Below are positions 27,705 through 36,568 of a DNA stretch of 64,000 nt, piece after piece. The notes beneath the pieces were generated by a model. That model was not told the DNA's origin. It was given only the letters and a program-made list of their open reading frames with translations, and made no database searches. The stretch comes from Desulfosporosinus acidiphilus SJ4. Its GTDB lineage: Bacteria; Bacillota; Desulfitobacteriia; Desulfitobacteriales; Desulfitobacteriaceae. Numbering within the stretch: the stretch's first letter is position 1; every line of letters begins with the position of its first letter. The translations under genes and the position numbers were made by a program. The stretch lies in assembly GCF_000255115.2 (NCBI RefSeq), contig NC_018068.1:3381977-3445976 (forward strand). The letters are read 5' to 3'.

Positions 27705-29204
27705 TCAGGGATGTGAGGCGCTCCGATCATGACATTTGTGACAAGAATCAGCTCCTTGCTCCAAAAGGGATTGCTTGCAATTGCTTCCATAAACTAATGG
27801 AATAGAAAAGGTTTTGCCCGTCACACGACTGGTCTGGACCCAACTATTTCCCTCATGGCGGATAAAGGGCAGCTCCTCCCCTTTTCCTGTAACAAGAATC
27901 TCATCTCCAAGTTTCAGAGCAGGAAATTTAGGATTGGTTAGTTGCTCTTCAAAGGCTAAGTCCTTAGGATCTACAATCTTCTTAGTCTTAGGGAGAGTTT
28001 CTTTTGTACCATGACAGTCTTGGCATTGAAGGTGAACAGCCTCATATTGTGAGGTGTGAAGTAGGTTGTCTCCCATGACGTCCTGCCTTGTATGACAATC
28101 AATACAATCCAGGCTGACTTCACATTGAGCGAAAATTTCACCGGGCAAATAGTAATCTTTGACCCTATCCAGATAATTTGTATCTCCGGATTTCCAGTCA
28201 CTAATGACTTTAGTCATATCCGAACGAAACGCAAAACTCATTTTGAGCGGGTCATGATTTCCTTGATTATGGCACTGATTACACTGGGTATAAGGAATTT
28301 GGGTTGTCAGGCTGTGGGTCATCCCCCAGCCGAGATCAGCGGATCTCATAGTCGTATCTGTCCCGATATAAGTATGCATAGGGTTCGTTAAAACATGACA
28401 TACCTCGCAACCCTTCGCCGTGATCTTGTTCTCTGTTTGAGATTTAGCTCCGGTTTGGCTGCCCTGGGGAGAAAGATTATTGGACGTTGGAAAAACGGGG
28501 ATTTCCCCTCCGTTTTGATGACATTGATTGAGACAGTTCTGCTGAAACGCTTTCTGATTAGGCTGTCCCTGCAGAGGATTGGGATAAAGGGCTGCTGTCT
28601 GCCCCTTGACAAGCCCTGGCACCTCATTCGTTTTATCAAATCCGAACATCCTGCGTACAACACTGAGCTCGCCAGCCTTCGTGGACATAATCGACGTTTT
28701 CACGAGATCGACTTCATTTTTCGCCGCTTCCTGATTACCTGAGTGACAAGCCATCCCGTTCTCAGCCGTTCCTCCGCAGCTTAAAGAAGCTGTGTTCAAG
28801 GAGCCCGGATGCCCCCCTCCATACATTTGATCATGAGCGGTCCCTTTATCCAGAGAGAGAGGATTTCCGCCATGGCAAGCGACACAGCCAAACGTATTGC
28901 TGGGATGGGAGCTGGAAATCTCCTCTATACCGATATGACAGGTTTTACAGCGCTCAACCTTCCCATTAGGAAGAACCAGGTCAATGATTTCAGGTTTCTG
29001 ATTCTGAAAACTCTTGATTTCTTGCTTCAGTTGAGTTCTCTTCGCCTCATCTTTAGTCGAATTTAATTGTGCATGCAATGTTGCTGCCTGTTCTTTAAAA
29101 TACTCCCGTTGATATTGTGCCCAATCTGGAGTTCTGCCTTGAATAAGGAGAATTAAAACGACAAGACCCACGAAAAGGCTTACTAAGATCAGAGCTTTTT
29201 TCAT
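27705..29204 (-). CDS. membrane-anchored multiheme cytochrome c
   Basis: The 499-residue protein has one N-terminal membrane anchor (residues about 3-22) and is otherwise periplasmic. Seven canonical CXXCH sites are at residues 86, 107, 266, 308, 367, 394 and 488. Two Cys...CH arrangements with unusual spacing, CX9CH at 143-154 and CX3CH at 224-229, may be further heme sites. The start is the ATG at 29204, overlapping the preceding stop by 4 bp. It is the last gene of the ten-gene redox operon and is the likely electron acceptor of the Rieske/cytochrome b complex. Confidence 0.88.
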   Translation of the reverse strand: MKKALILVSLFVGLVVLILLIQGRTPDWAQYQREYFKEQAATLHAQLNSTKDEAKRTQLKQEIKSFQNQKPEIIDLVLPNGKVERCKTCHIGIEEISSSHPSNTFGCVACHGGNPLSLDKGTAHDQMYGGGHPGSLNTASLSCGGTAENGMACHSGNQEAAKNEVDLVKTSIMSTKAGELSVVRRMFGFDKTNEVPGLVKGQTAALYPNPLQGQPNQKAFQQNCLNQCHQNGGEIPVFPTSNNLSPQGSQTGAKSQTENKITAKGCEVCHVLTNPMHTYIGTDTTMRSADLGWGMTHSLTTQIPYTQCNQCHNQGNHDPLKMSFAFRSDMTKVISDWKSGDTNYLDRVKDYYLPGEIFAQCEVSLDCIDCHTRQDVMGDNLLHTSQYEAVHLQCQDCHGTKETLPKTKKIVDPKDLAFEEQLTNPKFPALKLGDEILVTGKGEELPFIRHEGNSWVQTSRVTGKTFSIPLVYGSNCKQSLLEQGADSCHKCHDRSASHP

Positions 29205-29572
29205 AAATGTGTCCACCACAATTCTTTCACCATAAACCAAAACAGAAGGATCAGGACCGAGCTAAAAAGAACGCTGAAAATCCCCCTTCCCCATTTGTCT
29301 CCCCAATAATGGGCAGCCCAGGGCACCCCCGCCACTCCAAAAATGATTAGGGCGGGAACTGCTAAAGCTCCCAACCAAGGCGGGAGATATAAGAGCAACA
29401 CCTGGAAAGGACCAAAAATCCAGGGTGCGGTGGCATGAGAAACTGCCGGAGCTAAATTACTCGTCCCCACTTTCGGCGAGATTATAAAGGCCAACAAAGT
29501 ACAGAGGATCAGAAAAATCAGTGCAGCAATTCCTTCGCTTTCTTTAAGATCATTAAGGGGTGAACGAGCCAT
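29201..29572 (-). CDS. cytochrome b6f subunit IV-like membrane protein
   Basis: The 123-residue protein has about three transmembrane segments (residues 14-32, 45-75 and 95-115) with LYLPPWLGAL near the second. It lies directly after cytochrome b6, as petD does in split cytochrome b complexes. Subunit-IV identity is inferred from position, size and topology; similarity is weak by eye. I chose the ATG at 29572 with AAGGAG 5 bp upstream; the 160-residue reading from 29683 has no such signal and runs into the cytochrome b6 gene. Confidence 0.65.
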   Translation of the reverse strand: MARSPLNDLKESEGIAALIFLILCTLLAFIISPKVGTSNLAPAVSHATAPWIFGPFQVLLLYLPPWLGALAVPALIIFGVAGVPWAAHYWGDKWGRGIFSVLFSSVLILLFWFMVKELWWTHL

Positions 29573-29585
29573 GGTATCTCCTTCC

Positions 29586-30311
29586 TTAGAGAGGACGTAC
29601 TCCGCCGTCACGGCGAATCCGCCAAAAGTGATAGAGCTGCAGCCACAACGCCGCGAAAGGCAAGGCCACACAGTGCCAAACATAGACGACCAAGGTGCTG
29701 CCGCTCAAAGCGGTTGGTTCCCCTAAGGCAATATGCGCCAGTGCTGTTCCCAAAACCGGAATTTGCTTAAGGATATTGGCTGCAACCGTTGCCGCGGCAC
29801 CGCTTTCTTGAGAACCAATGAGCAGATAACCTGTAAAATCCAAAACCAAAACAAGTACCAGCAGTCCAACACCGACGAGCCAATTGAGCTGCTTTGGAGG
29901 CTTGTAAGAATGAGTCCATACCACCCTCACCATATGTAAATTAACGGTAACGACCATAAGTTGAGCTGACCAGTAATGCAAGTTTCTGATGATACCCCCG
30001 TAAGGAATTACTGACCCCAGGGTAAGAACGCTGCTGTAACCAGTACTTTCACCCGGTTGATAATGAAACATTAAAAGGAGTCCCGTAACCCCCAGCATTA
30101 GGAATGCCAGAAATGACAGGCCCCCGAGGCAGAAGGTGTAGAAAACAGAAAGTGCACGTTCTGGAATAGATCGTGGTCTGAGGTGATCGACAAAGCTGTG
30201 TCTGGAATTCCGAGCCGACCCCTCAGGTGCCGGTTGTTTTTGTTTCAGATCATGGTCAGACGTCTGGACTGGCTTCTGGACCATAGTTTGTGTTGCACTT
30301 AATTCCCTCAT
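29586..30311 (-). CDS. cytochrome b6 (N-terminal cytochrome b) subunit
   Basis: The 241-residue protein has four transmembrane helices. The heme-ligand pairs are His residues in NLHYWSAQ...NLHMVRV (14 apart) and VWHC...LYHFWRIRRDGG. The second pair has 14 residues between its His, as in cytochrome b6 rather than mitochondrial cytochrome b. It oxidises quinol together with the Rieske protein. The start ATG overlaps the Rieske stop by 4 bp. An unusual 45-residue polar N-terminus precedes the first helix. Confidence 0.92.
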   Translation of the reverse strand: MRELSATQTMVQKPVQTSDHDLKQKQPAPEGSARNSRHSFVDHLRPRSIPERALSVFYTFCLGGLSFLAFLMLGVTGLLLMFHYQPGESTGYSSVLTLGSVIPYGGIIRNLHYWSAQLMVVTVNLHMVRVVWTHSYKPPKQLNWLVGVGLLVLVLVLDFTGYLLIGSQESGAAATVAANILKQIPVLGTALAHIALGEPTALSGSTLVVYVWHCVALPFAALWLQLYHFWRIRRDGGVRPL

Positions 30312-30760
30312 AGCCGTACTTCCAATCCCACGTGTTTCTCCGTATTAATGATCAAAGAACCATCCGCCTTCCGATCCACGGCTACCCTTGGCAAGGCCTT
30401 AGGGGCAGGCCCGGCTATGGGCCTGCCCTCTATATCGTAAATGCTGCCATGGCATGGGCACAACCATTCTTTTTTATCCGCATGATAAGTCACTTCACAG
30501 CCGAGATGAGTACAAGTTGCTACCAATGCAGTAATGCCCTGATCATCCTTCTTCACCCAAACCCGTGAATTCGGAACATGCTGCCAGTCTGTTTTTTCCT
30601 TAAGGCTCTTGTCATAAGACACTAAGGGCGAGCGCGGCTGGTCTTCGTTGCTTGTCAGATAGTCAAGAAGTGGTTTGACGCTCAGAGCACCTACCGCAAC
30701 CATTCCGGCCCAAGCAAACCGCAATACTGTCCGTCTTGTGCATTCTATTGGCCCAGTCAT
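30308..30760 (-). CDS. Rieske [2Fe-2S] protein
   Basis: The 150-residue protein carries the Rieske cluster motifs CTHLGC and CPCHGS with the usual spacing. The N-terminus TRRTVLRFAWAGMVAVGAL is a Tat-type signal anchor, so the domain lies outside the membrane. It transfers electrons from quinol to the cytochrome c. It sits between the NrfD-type subunit (39-bp gap) and cytochrome b6. Confidence 0.95.
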   Translation of the reverse strand: MTGPIECTRRTVLRFAWAGMVAVGALSVKPLLDYLTSNEDQPRSPLVSYDKSLKEKTDWQHVPNSRVWVKKDDQGITALVATCTHLGCEVTYHADKKEWLCPCHGSIYDIEGRPIAGPAPKALPRVAVDRKADGSLIINTEKHVGLEVRL

Positions 30761-30799
30761 CCTTTTTCAGCCCCTTCTTCCCACGATCTCCAAGTCGTC

Positions 30800-31696
30800 T
30801 TAAAACCAACGGCTCCATTGCCCGGCATAAGTGATGATATAGCGGACAAAGAACCCCCCAAAGAGTACTAGAAAACTGCTGCCGATAGTTACTGGCAGGG
30901 TCCAACGGACCGGGATTTTCTCTTTCAACTCCAGGTATTCCAGTGAAAAAGGGATCACCAATCCAAGGCCAATGATCAAAATCCAAAAAATCAGAGCAAA
31001 TTCACCGTAAATCATAGTTCCATAAGCCTCCGCAACGCTTATAGAACCTAGTCTTCCCATAACAATCATTGCTAATAGTATAAAGCATTCTAAAACAATG
31101 AGTAAAGCGTCCACTTTCGTCAATAGATGCAATTCATGATACTTTGCCCGCTGCCAGGGTGTTACTGATGAGATAAATATTACGGCGGCCACCCCAGTCG
31201 ACAACGCTGATACTAAAAAAAGCACCGGCAGCAAGGGCGCTCCCCACAAAGGGCGCGCGGCAGCATTGAGAAGGAGACCGGTATAAGATGCCACGCCTAT
31301 TGACAAAAAAGGGATTACCTTAGCCAACCGTTTTTTCCATTGTTCCAATGATTTAGTATCCTCAACCATTTGAAACTTTTGAGGAAGCCAAAGATAAAGA
31401 TAAACAACGCTGAGCAGGGTGAACAAAAGAATCGCCCAACTCCCATACGACATAGGGGAACGAACCTGTAAGGTCATAAATAAACGATAGAAGTTAAAAG
31501 GGCTTCCTAAGTCCAGCAGAAGTACTGCTAAACCTAAAGAAATTGGAAAGGGCGAGATGAATGCCCCCCAGCGCCCAACCCTCTCAAAATCTTTACCACC
31601 AAAGAGCAAGGCCAGGTTCGAGGTAATCATAGCTCCGGCACTTACGCCAGCAGTAAAAAGGTAAATGACAATTAATAAGCCCCAAGTTATTTCCAC
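30800..31696 (-). CDS. NrfD/PsrC-type membrane subunit
   Basis: The 298-residue integral membrane protein has about eight transmembrane helices and follows the PsrC/NrfD pattern (ITWGLLIVIYLFTAGVSAGA start). Such subunits bind quinol or quinone and exchange electrons with a four-cluster ferredoxin subunit. I chose the GTG at 31696, with AAGGAGG 8 bp upstream; the TTG at 31702 is too close to it. It forms a three-subunit molybdoenzyme with the two genes upstream. Confidence 0.88.
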   Translation of the reverse strand: MEITWGLLIVIYLFTAGVSAGAMITSNLALLFGGKDFERVGRWGAFISPFPISLGLAVLLLDLGSPFNFYRLFMTLQVRSPMSYGSWAILLFTLLSVVYLYLWLPQKFQMVEDTKSLEQWKKRLAKVIPFLSIGVASYTGLLLNAAARPLWGAPLLPVLFLVSALSTGVAAVIFISSVTPWQRAKYHELHLLTKVDALLIVLECFILLAMIVMGRLGSISVAEAYGTMIYGEFALIFWILIIGLGLVIPFSLEYLELKEKIPVRWTLPVTIGSSFLVLFGGFFVRYIITYAGQWSRWF

Positions 31697-31716
31697 GTGC
31701 AAACCCTCCTTACCAC

Positions 31717-32292
31717 CTATTTGCCCTCCGGTATTTCCGGGACGACGTCATCAATGTAATAAATATTGGGGCCTGTTCCCACATACTTCAAAAGCTGACG
31801 GGCAGGATATTTGGCAATTAATTTGGCTACGACACTGTCCGGGTCATTGAGATCACCGGCTTGCCGTGATTTTCCAAGACAAGTCTGAACACAGGCAGGC
31901 TTTAAGCCTTCTTCCAAACGCTGCAGACAAAAGGTGCATTTATCCGCTTTACCTGTCTCCGGATTGGCAAAACGAGCATCATAAGGGCAAGCAGTAAGAC
32001 AATATTTGCAGCCGATACATTTACTGTTTTCAACAATGACAATACCATCGGAACGTTTTTGAGATGCTCCGGTAGGACATACCGAAACGCAAGGAGGGTT
32101 GTCACAATGCATACAATTTCCCGGTTGAAAAACTTCTGTAATCTTTGGGAACTTACCCTGAACACCACTGCTTTTGACCCAATTGCGCGTTTTACCAATG
32201 GGCACGTCATTTTCGGCGCGGCATGCGACCATACAGGCATCACAGTCGATACAGCGCGAAGTGATAATGACAAATCCCATGCGAACTGTCAT
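31717..32292 (-). CDS. four-[4Fe-4S] electron-transfer subunit (PsrB/DmsB-type)
   Basis: The 191-residue protein has the four-cluster ferredoxin pattern of DmsB/PsrB subunits: CIDCDACMVAC, CMHCDNPPCVSVCP, CIGCKYCLTACP and CTFC...CVQTC. It carries electrons between the NrfD-type subunit and the catalytic molybdopterin subunit. GGAGG precedes the ATG and the gap to the catalytic gene is 11 bp. Confidence 0.93.
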   Translation of the reverse strand: MTVRMGFVIITSRCIDCDACMVACRAENDVPIGKTRNWVKSSGVQGKFPKITEVFQPGNCMHCDNPPCVSVCPTGASQKRSDGIVIVENSKCIGCKYCLTACPYDARFANPETGKADKCTFCLQRLEEGLKPACVQTCLGKSRQAGDLNDPDSVVAKLIAKYPARQLLKYVGTGPNIYYIDDVVPEIPEGK

Positions 32293-32303
32293 AGTTTTCC
32301 CTC

Positions 32304-34520
32304 CTACGCCTTACTTACGGTTACAAACGTCTCACTCAAAGCCGAACCTCCCGAGAGTGGATCCGTAACGGTCTTGTGGAGTGCTGAATCGCTTGCTCCA
32401 AGTTTATAGGCTGATCTAAGTCCTTTGCTGACATGCCCAAATCCTCCGACCATGAAAATGCAGTCCGGCCGGATTCCTTCGGTAACCTGGGCCTTAATTG
32501 TCACTTTTCCTACATCGCTTTCCAGGACAACATCATCATCCGTCTTGATTCCCAGGCGGGCAGCTACTGACGTATGCAGCCAAGCCCGGTTTTCCGGAAA
32601 AACTTCCAATAACCAGCGGTTATTTTGAGTAAACATCTGGGTATGCTGAGCTGTTTTTCCCGTCAGGAGGTAATAACGGCCTTCGGGAGGACGAGGCGGC
32701 TCATCCCAAGTGGGCACGGCCTTTTTGCCCATTTGGGCCATAATACTCGATGCTAATTCAATTTTGCCGCTGCTGGTTTGAAATTCGAAGTCTTTAGAAT
32801 GGTCTTCGTGAAAATTTGGGATAGCATAATGCCCGGCCCTTTCTAATTCATCTAAGGTGATTGGGAAGGGTTTAAGCTGTTTAGCCAAAAGATCCCGTTC
32901 ATCCTTATAAGGGAGAAAATCACCAAGGCCTAATTTCTCAGCTAGTTCTTTGTAAATCATCAAGCTGCTTTTTGTATCATATAAAGGGTCAATCACCGGC
33001 TGTCTGATAAAGATTTTATTGCCAATAGGGATTAAACCGTCATAGCGTTCCAGATAACTTGATTCAGGTAGAATAACATCAGCATAATAGGCAGTATCGC
33101 TTGCTTGAATGTCAATAACAGCGACAAAATCCAACTTCATAAAGGCATTGATGGTTTTCTGCCGTTCCGGTATCGAAAGAATGGGATTCTGCCGAGAAAT
33201 CAACCACCCTTTAGCCTCATAAGGTTTACCAGACAAGATATTATCCCGCATGGTTTGAATTACACCATAAGATAAAGGAACTAAGGGATACTGCCAGGGT
33301 ACCCCGTCAAGTCGTATTCCCTGGGCCTGGGGAAAGGGGGGATGAGACAAAACCCCAAGCTTTGCCGTATTGATTTCCTGATCAGGAATTAGTCCTCCTG
33401 GCTGGGCCCAATTGCCGATCAGGGCATTCAGTACGGCAATGGCCCGCTCCGTTTGAAAGGAATTCTTAAAATTCGATGTCCGCCAGTTAGGATGGGCAAT
33501 AGCAGCAGGAGCAGCCGCAGCAAACTCCCGGGCAATCCTTTCTATGGTTGCCGCAGGAATCTCACACTTTTGCTCCGCCCATTCCGGCGTATACTCTTTG
33601 ACCTCTTGGACCAAATCATCAAAGCCTTGAGTATAAGTTTTTACAAAGTCTGCCTTGTACAGTTTTTCTTTAATAATGACATGAAGTATTGCTAAAAAGA
33701 AAGCGGAATCTGTTCCGGGCCGTATTGGCAGCCATTCTGCAGCTTTAGACGCTGTTTTGCTGAAACGCGGATCAAGAACCACAACCTTTGTTCCCCTGGC
33801 AATCATTTCGATCATTTCTTGGGTTTCATTGTTGGAAATTCCCTCCGCCAGATTTCTTCCCATAAATATCATATACTTGCAGTGTTTATAATCCGTACCC
33901 GGCTGAGGAACACCGTAAGTATATAAAAAGCCGGTGGTCATAGCATTGAAGCATAAACTTCTCTGGGTGCCATAGTTAGGGGAACCAAATGCCTTCAGTA
34001 AAATCTCAAAAAAGGGCTGGGACAGATTGTCTGTGGAGTTGAACATCATTGCTTTAGCGCCATACTTATCTTTGATTTTTTTCATCTGATCTGCCGTATA
34101 AGTTAAGGCTTCATCCCAGGAAGCTCTGCGCCATAATCCGCTTCCACGTGCTCCCGCCCGAATAAGAGGAAATTTGATGCGGTCAGGGCTGTATAACGTT
34201 TCAATTCCTGCATTTCCCCGCGGGCAAAGTTTGCCCATATTATTAGGATGATCCGGATTTCCTTCTAACTTTTTTACAGTACCGTTTTCGACCTTGGCAA
34301 TGACTCCGCAGCGCCAGACACATTGCTCACAAATCGTTGTGACCTTCCGGGACTCAGTACTCTTGGCCGCTGCCTTTGACGCCGAATGGTCCACAGCCAA
34401 CATATTATCCGGCGTTAAGAGCCCCAAGCCCGCCGATGCACCCAACGCAGCACCGGCAGCAGCGCCTTTAATAAATTGCCGGCGGCTGAACAATTGGTCC
34501 CAAGTATAGACTTTGGACAT
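32304..34520 (-). CDS. Tat-exported molybdopterin oxidoreductase, PsrA/PhsA-like
   Basis: The 738-residue protein is the catalytic subunit of a DMSO-reductase-family enzyme. A Tat signal SRRQFIKG begins at residue 12. The [4Fe-4S] site is C64, C67, C71 and C99 (followed by PRG). The likely Mo/W ligand is C190 in RSLCFNAMTTG, as in polysulfide and thiosulfate reductases. The C-terminal molydopterin dinucleotide-binding domain is present. Polysulfide, thiosulfate or tetrathionate are the natural candidates; direction of catalysis cannot be read. The start ATG at 34520 has AAAGGAGG upstream; an ATG at 34541 is less supported. Confidence 0.9.
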   Translation of the reverse strand: MSKVYTWDQLFSRRQFIKGAAAGAALGASAGLGLLTPDNMLAVDHSASKAAAKSTESRKVTTICEQCVWRCGVIAKVENGTVKKLEGNPDHPNNMGKLCPRGNAGIETLYSPDRIKFPLIRAGARGSGLWRRASWDEALTYTADQMKKIKDKYGAKAMMFNSTDNLSQPFFEILLKAFGSPNYGTQRSLCFNAMTTGFLYTYGVPQPGTDYKHCKYMIFMGRNLAEGISNNETQEMIEMIARGTKVVVLDPRFSKTASKAAEWLPIRPGTDSAFFLAILHVIIKEKLYKADFVKTYTQGFDDLVQEVKEYTPEWAEQKCEIPAATIERIAREFAAAAPAAIAHPNWRTSNFKNSFQTERAIAVLNALIGNWAQPGGLIPDQEINTAKLGVLSHPPFPQAQGIRLDGVPWQYPLVPLSYGVIQTMRDNILSGKPYEAKGWLISRQNPILSIPERQKTINAFMKLDFVAVIDIQASDTAYYADVILPESSYLERYDGLIPIGNKIFIRQPVIDPLYDTKSSLMIYKELAEKLGLGDFLPYKDERDLLAKQLKPFPITLDELERAGHYAIPNFHEDHSKDFEFQTSSGKIELASSIMAQMGKKAVPTWDEPPRPPEGRYYLLTGKTAQHTQMFTQNNRWLLEVFPENRAWLHTSVAARLGIKTDDDVVLESDVGKVTIKAQVTEGIRPDCIFMVGGFGHVSKGLRSAYKLGASDSALHKTVTDPLSGGSALSETFVTVSKA

Positions 34521-34555
34521 AGTCAGACCTCCTTTCCACATTAACAGAACAACGT

Positions 34556-35146
34556 TTAGTTTATATTCAGAGTCTTAACTGGTTTTACAGAGTCATCAGC
34601 AGGGGTACCTTTTGAGTTTTCAGCGACTTTGGAGCCCACATAAAATACAATCGTACAGAGAACGAAGAGGGAGATAAACAGCCAATGGTTCACATGAAGA
34701 AGTTCCTCAAGGGATTGCTGTCCATAGACACCAATGGTGGAAATTTTTAAGAAGATGGACTGGTAAGTGGCACCAAAGAGAACTCCACCGACCAAAAAAC
34801 CTAAAACCCCCGGAATTAAATAGTCCAAATTTCCTTGACCACAACCTGTGATCAGCGTACCTGGTCATGTTCCGGCTAAAGCCATACCAACTCCGAACAG
34901 AAGCCCGCCCAGAAGATTGCCGACAATATAGGTGGAGGACATTTGATCTAATTGAATAAAGCCCAGATCCTTCAAGGCATATAGACCCACAAGTCCCACT
35001 GAAATCCCCGTCATCATAAATTTCATGATGGTGTTATCTTTAAAACGAAATTGGTTAACAATTCGATGATAATGACCTAGGCCGGCCTTTTGCAGCGCAA
35101 AGGCGAAGAAAAAACCAATCGCTAAAGGAATAATATAGGTGGTCAT
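34556..35146 (-). CDS. YeeE/YedE-family transporter half with in-frame UGA, probable selenoprotein
   Basis: One continuous frame of 196 residues is interrupted only by a TGA (34865-34867) at residue 94. Downstream codons PGTLITGCGQGN and another 90 residues of YeeE/YedE sequence follow in the same frame. Family members have Cys in the AGxCPGT motif, here AGT-U-PGT. Directly after the UGA (34836-34854) an 8-bp hairpin with loop GGU starts 18 nt downstream, fitting the bacterial SECIS rule. I read it as selenocysteine. Known members import thiosulfate or are linked to selenium traffic. The start ATG at 35146 has GGGAGG upstream. Its stop lies 35 bp before the molybdoenzyme gene. Confidence 0.85.
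34836..34854 (-). promoter_or_regulatory. candidate SECIS hairpin for selenocysteine insertion
   Basis: On the minus strand UGAUCACA pairs with UGUGGUCA over 8 bp (one U-G wobble) around a 3-nt loop GGU. The loop starts 18 nt after the UGA at 34865-34867, inside the 16-37 nt window known for bacterial SECIS elements, and begins with the conserved G. It also lies in the coding sequence, as bacterial SECIS do. Confidence 0.75.
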
Positions 35147-35147
35147 T

Positions 35148-35678
35148 TTAATAGTCCCTCCCATATAAAAGTTTAGTGGTAATAATTCCAGACACAAATA
35201 AACCAACGATAAATAATAAGCCTGCCGGTGAAAGCTGCATTGTCCCTGATATAGCTAAACCGCTGGTGCATCCGCCTGCGATACCTGCCGAGTATTCAAT
35301 GATGATGCCCCCAATAAAAATCAGTATCCATCGTTTTAACTTGCTGGGCCCAAAGTTCTGCGTCCATAACTGATCTGGCATCAAGCGCAATTTGAAATCC
35401 CGTGACCATAGGCTTGAGGCAAGAGCGCCAAGGATCATGCCAATAAAGAGGATTATTTGAAAACTCACGACAGGGGGCATTTGAAATTTAAAATACATAG
35501 AGTTGGCTAAGTTAAAATGGAAGGTTTTAAGCAGAATGCTGTCAATACTTTCTAGGCCACCGGAGGAACCAATAGTCTTGTCAACTAAAACATAGGAAGC
35601 GATGGCCGTCAATCCTAAAAGAAATCCTGCTGCCCATGGAGACCATGTTTTCTCTTTCATTTTTTCATTAAAAGACAT
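35148..35678 (-). CDS. YeeE/YedE-family transporter half (N-terminal half)
   Basis: The 176-residue membrane protein has about four or five transmembrane helices and the YeeE/YedE motif SAGIAGGCTSGLAISG with Cys at residue 137. It ends one base before the second half-gene begins, so the pair should together form the complete transporter with one Cys and one Sec at the pore. I chose the ATG at 35678 because the GGGGG upstream has good spacing; the ATG at 35684 overlaps the previous stop (ATGA) and is also possible. Confidence 0.85.
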   Translation of the reverse strand: MSFNEKMKEKTWSPWAAGFLLGLTAIASYVLVDKTIGSSGGLESIDSILLKTFHFNLANSMYFKFQMPPVVSFQIILFIGMILGALASSLWSRDFKLRLMPDQLWTQNFGPSKLKRWILIFIGGIIIEYSAGIAGGCTSGLAISGTMQLSPAGLLFIVGLFVSGIITTKLLYGRDY

Positions 35679-35680
35679 GA

Positions 35681-36568
35681 TCATCTTCCCCCTTTCTCTT
35701 TCTCCTGCTCGACTCTGGAAATTAAAAGTTTTAGATCGTTTTCATCCATGGTTTGGAGTTTAACCAGAACAGTCTCCGGCAATTGAGTCAATAGATGCAA
35801 GGTTTGCCGTCCCTGATGACCTTCGAGGATCGACTTAAGAATTAGAATTGTCTCCATATCTCCCTCTAATAACTGAGTGAACACTTCTTGAACTTCCGGC
35901 GGGAGAGAATTAAAAGGGACATTCTTCTGCTTTCCTTTAATATAGGCCCAAGGCCAGAGGCCTTTTTTCCATTTCCAAAGCAAGATTGCCAAGACAAAAA
36001 GAGCCAACACATCGGCTAAAATAATAGCCCAAGCAAGCAAGGATAACCTGCCGTTTTGGTTAAAGTCAAGAACATCAAAATTCGGATTGGCACTGGGTGG
36101 AACTTGAGCAGCCGCCGGAGAAGGAGTGACCGATCCGTTGTCTGTCGAGGTTGTTGTTCCTGATGCTGAGGGACTTGCCGCAGAACTTTTTCCTGATGGA
36201 GTTGCAGTACCTCCGTACTTTGCAGCTCGTGCCGCAGCATCCGTAGGATGACAAGAAATACAAGTTTGATCTGGCTGAGTTACGGGGTTTGCAATCATCC
36301 CCGCATGCGCTTTTGTTTTATCGGTTTCCGTAGCTACCCCTAAGTGACAAGCTTGACAGAAATCCCCAAAGGAATGTTGGCTATGCCAGTCTCCCTTTTT
36401 GGAAACGGGATCTGCGCCTTGAACTTCGTGACAGGTTTTACAAGAAGACGTTGAGGCTCCACAGGCTGCCTGGACATCTTGGGGAGTCGACAATCCCAAA
36501 GCCCCTAAGGAAGCAATTCCGACAATACCAAAGATTACGGCAATAAATAGCTTTTTTATTCCTTTCAC
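35681..36568 (-). CDS. membrane-anchored triheme cytochrome c
   Basis: The 295-residue protein has a signal peptide (residues about 5-35), three CXXCH sites at residues 43, 71 and 103, a low-complexity Ser/Thr/Pro/Ala linker (about 118-165), one transmembrane helix (about 178-200) and a 95-residue cytoplasmic tail. The heme part is outside the cell. It is first in the operon and overlaps the next gene. I do not recognise the tail, which looks helical and charged. Confidence 0.85.
   Translation of the reverse strand: MKGIKKLFIAVIFGIVGIASLGALGLSTPQDVQAACGASTSSCKTCHEVQGADPVSKKGDWHSQHSFGDFCQACHLGVATETDKTKAHAGMIANPVTQPDQTCISCHPTDAAARAAKYGGTATPSGKSSAASPSASGTTTSTDNGSVTPSPAAAQVPPSANPNFDVLDFNQNGRLSLLAWAIILADVLALFVLAILLWKWKKGLWPWAYIKGKQKNVPFNSLPPEVQEVFTQLLEGDMETILILKSILEGHQGRQTLHLLTQLPETVLVKLQTMDENDLKLLISRVEQEKEKGGR

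Noticed and set aside
28092-29066. Plus-strand reading frames opposite the multiheme cytochrome
   Set aside because: No motifs and no ribosome binding sites; the minus-strand gene has seven heme sites.
34828-34867. YeeE half-genes as two separate genes with a true stop at 34865
   Set aside because: The two frames are identical in phase, the second lacks a ribosome binding site, and the UGA is at the conserved Cys with a SECIS-like hairpin after it.
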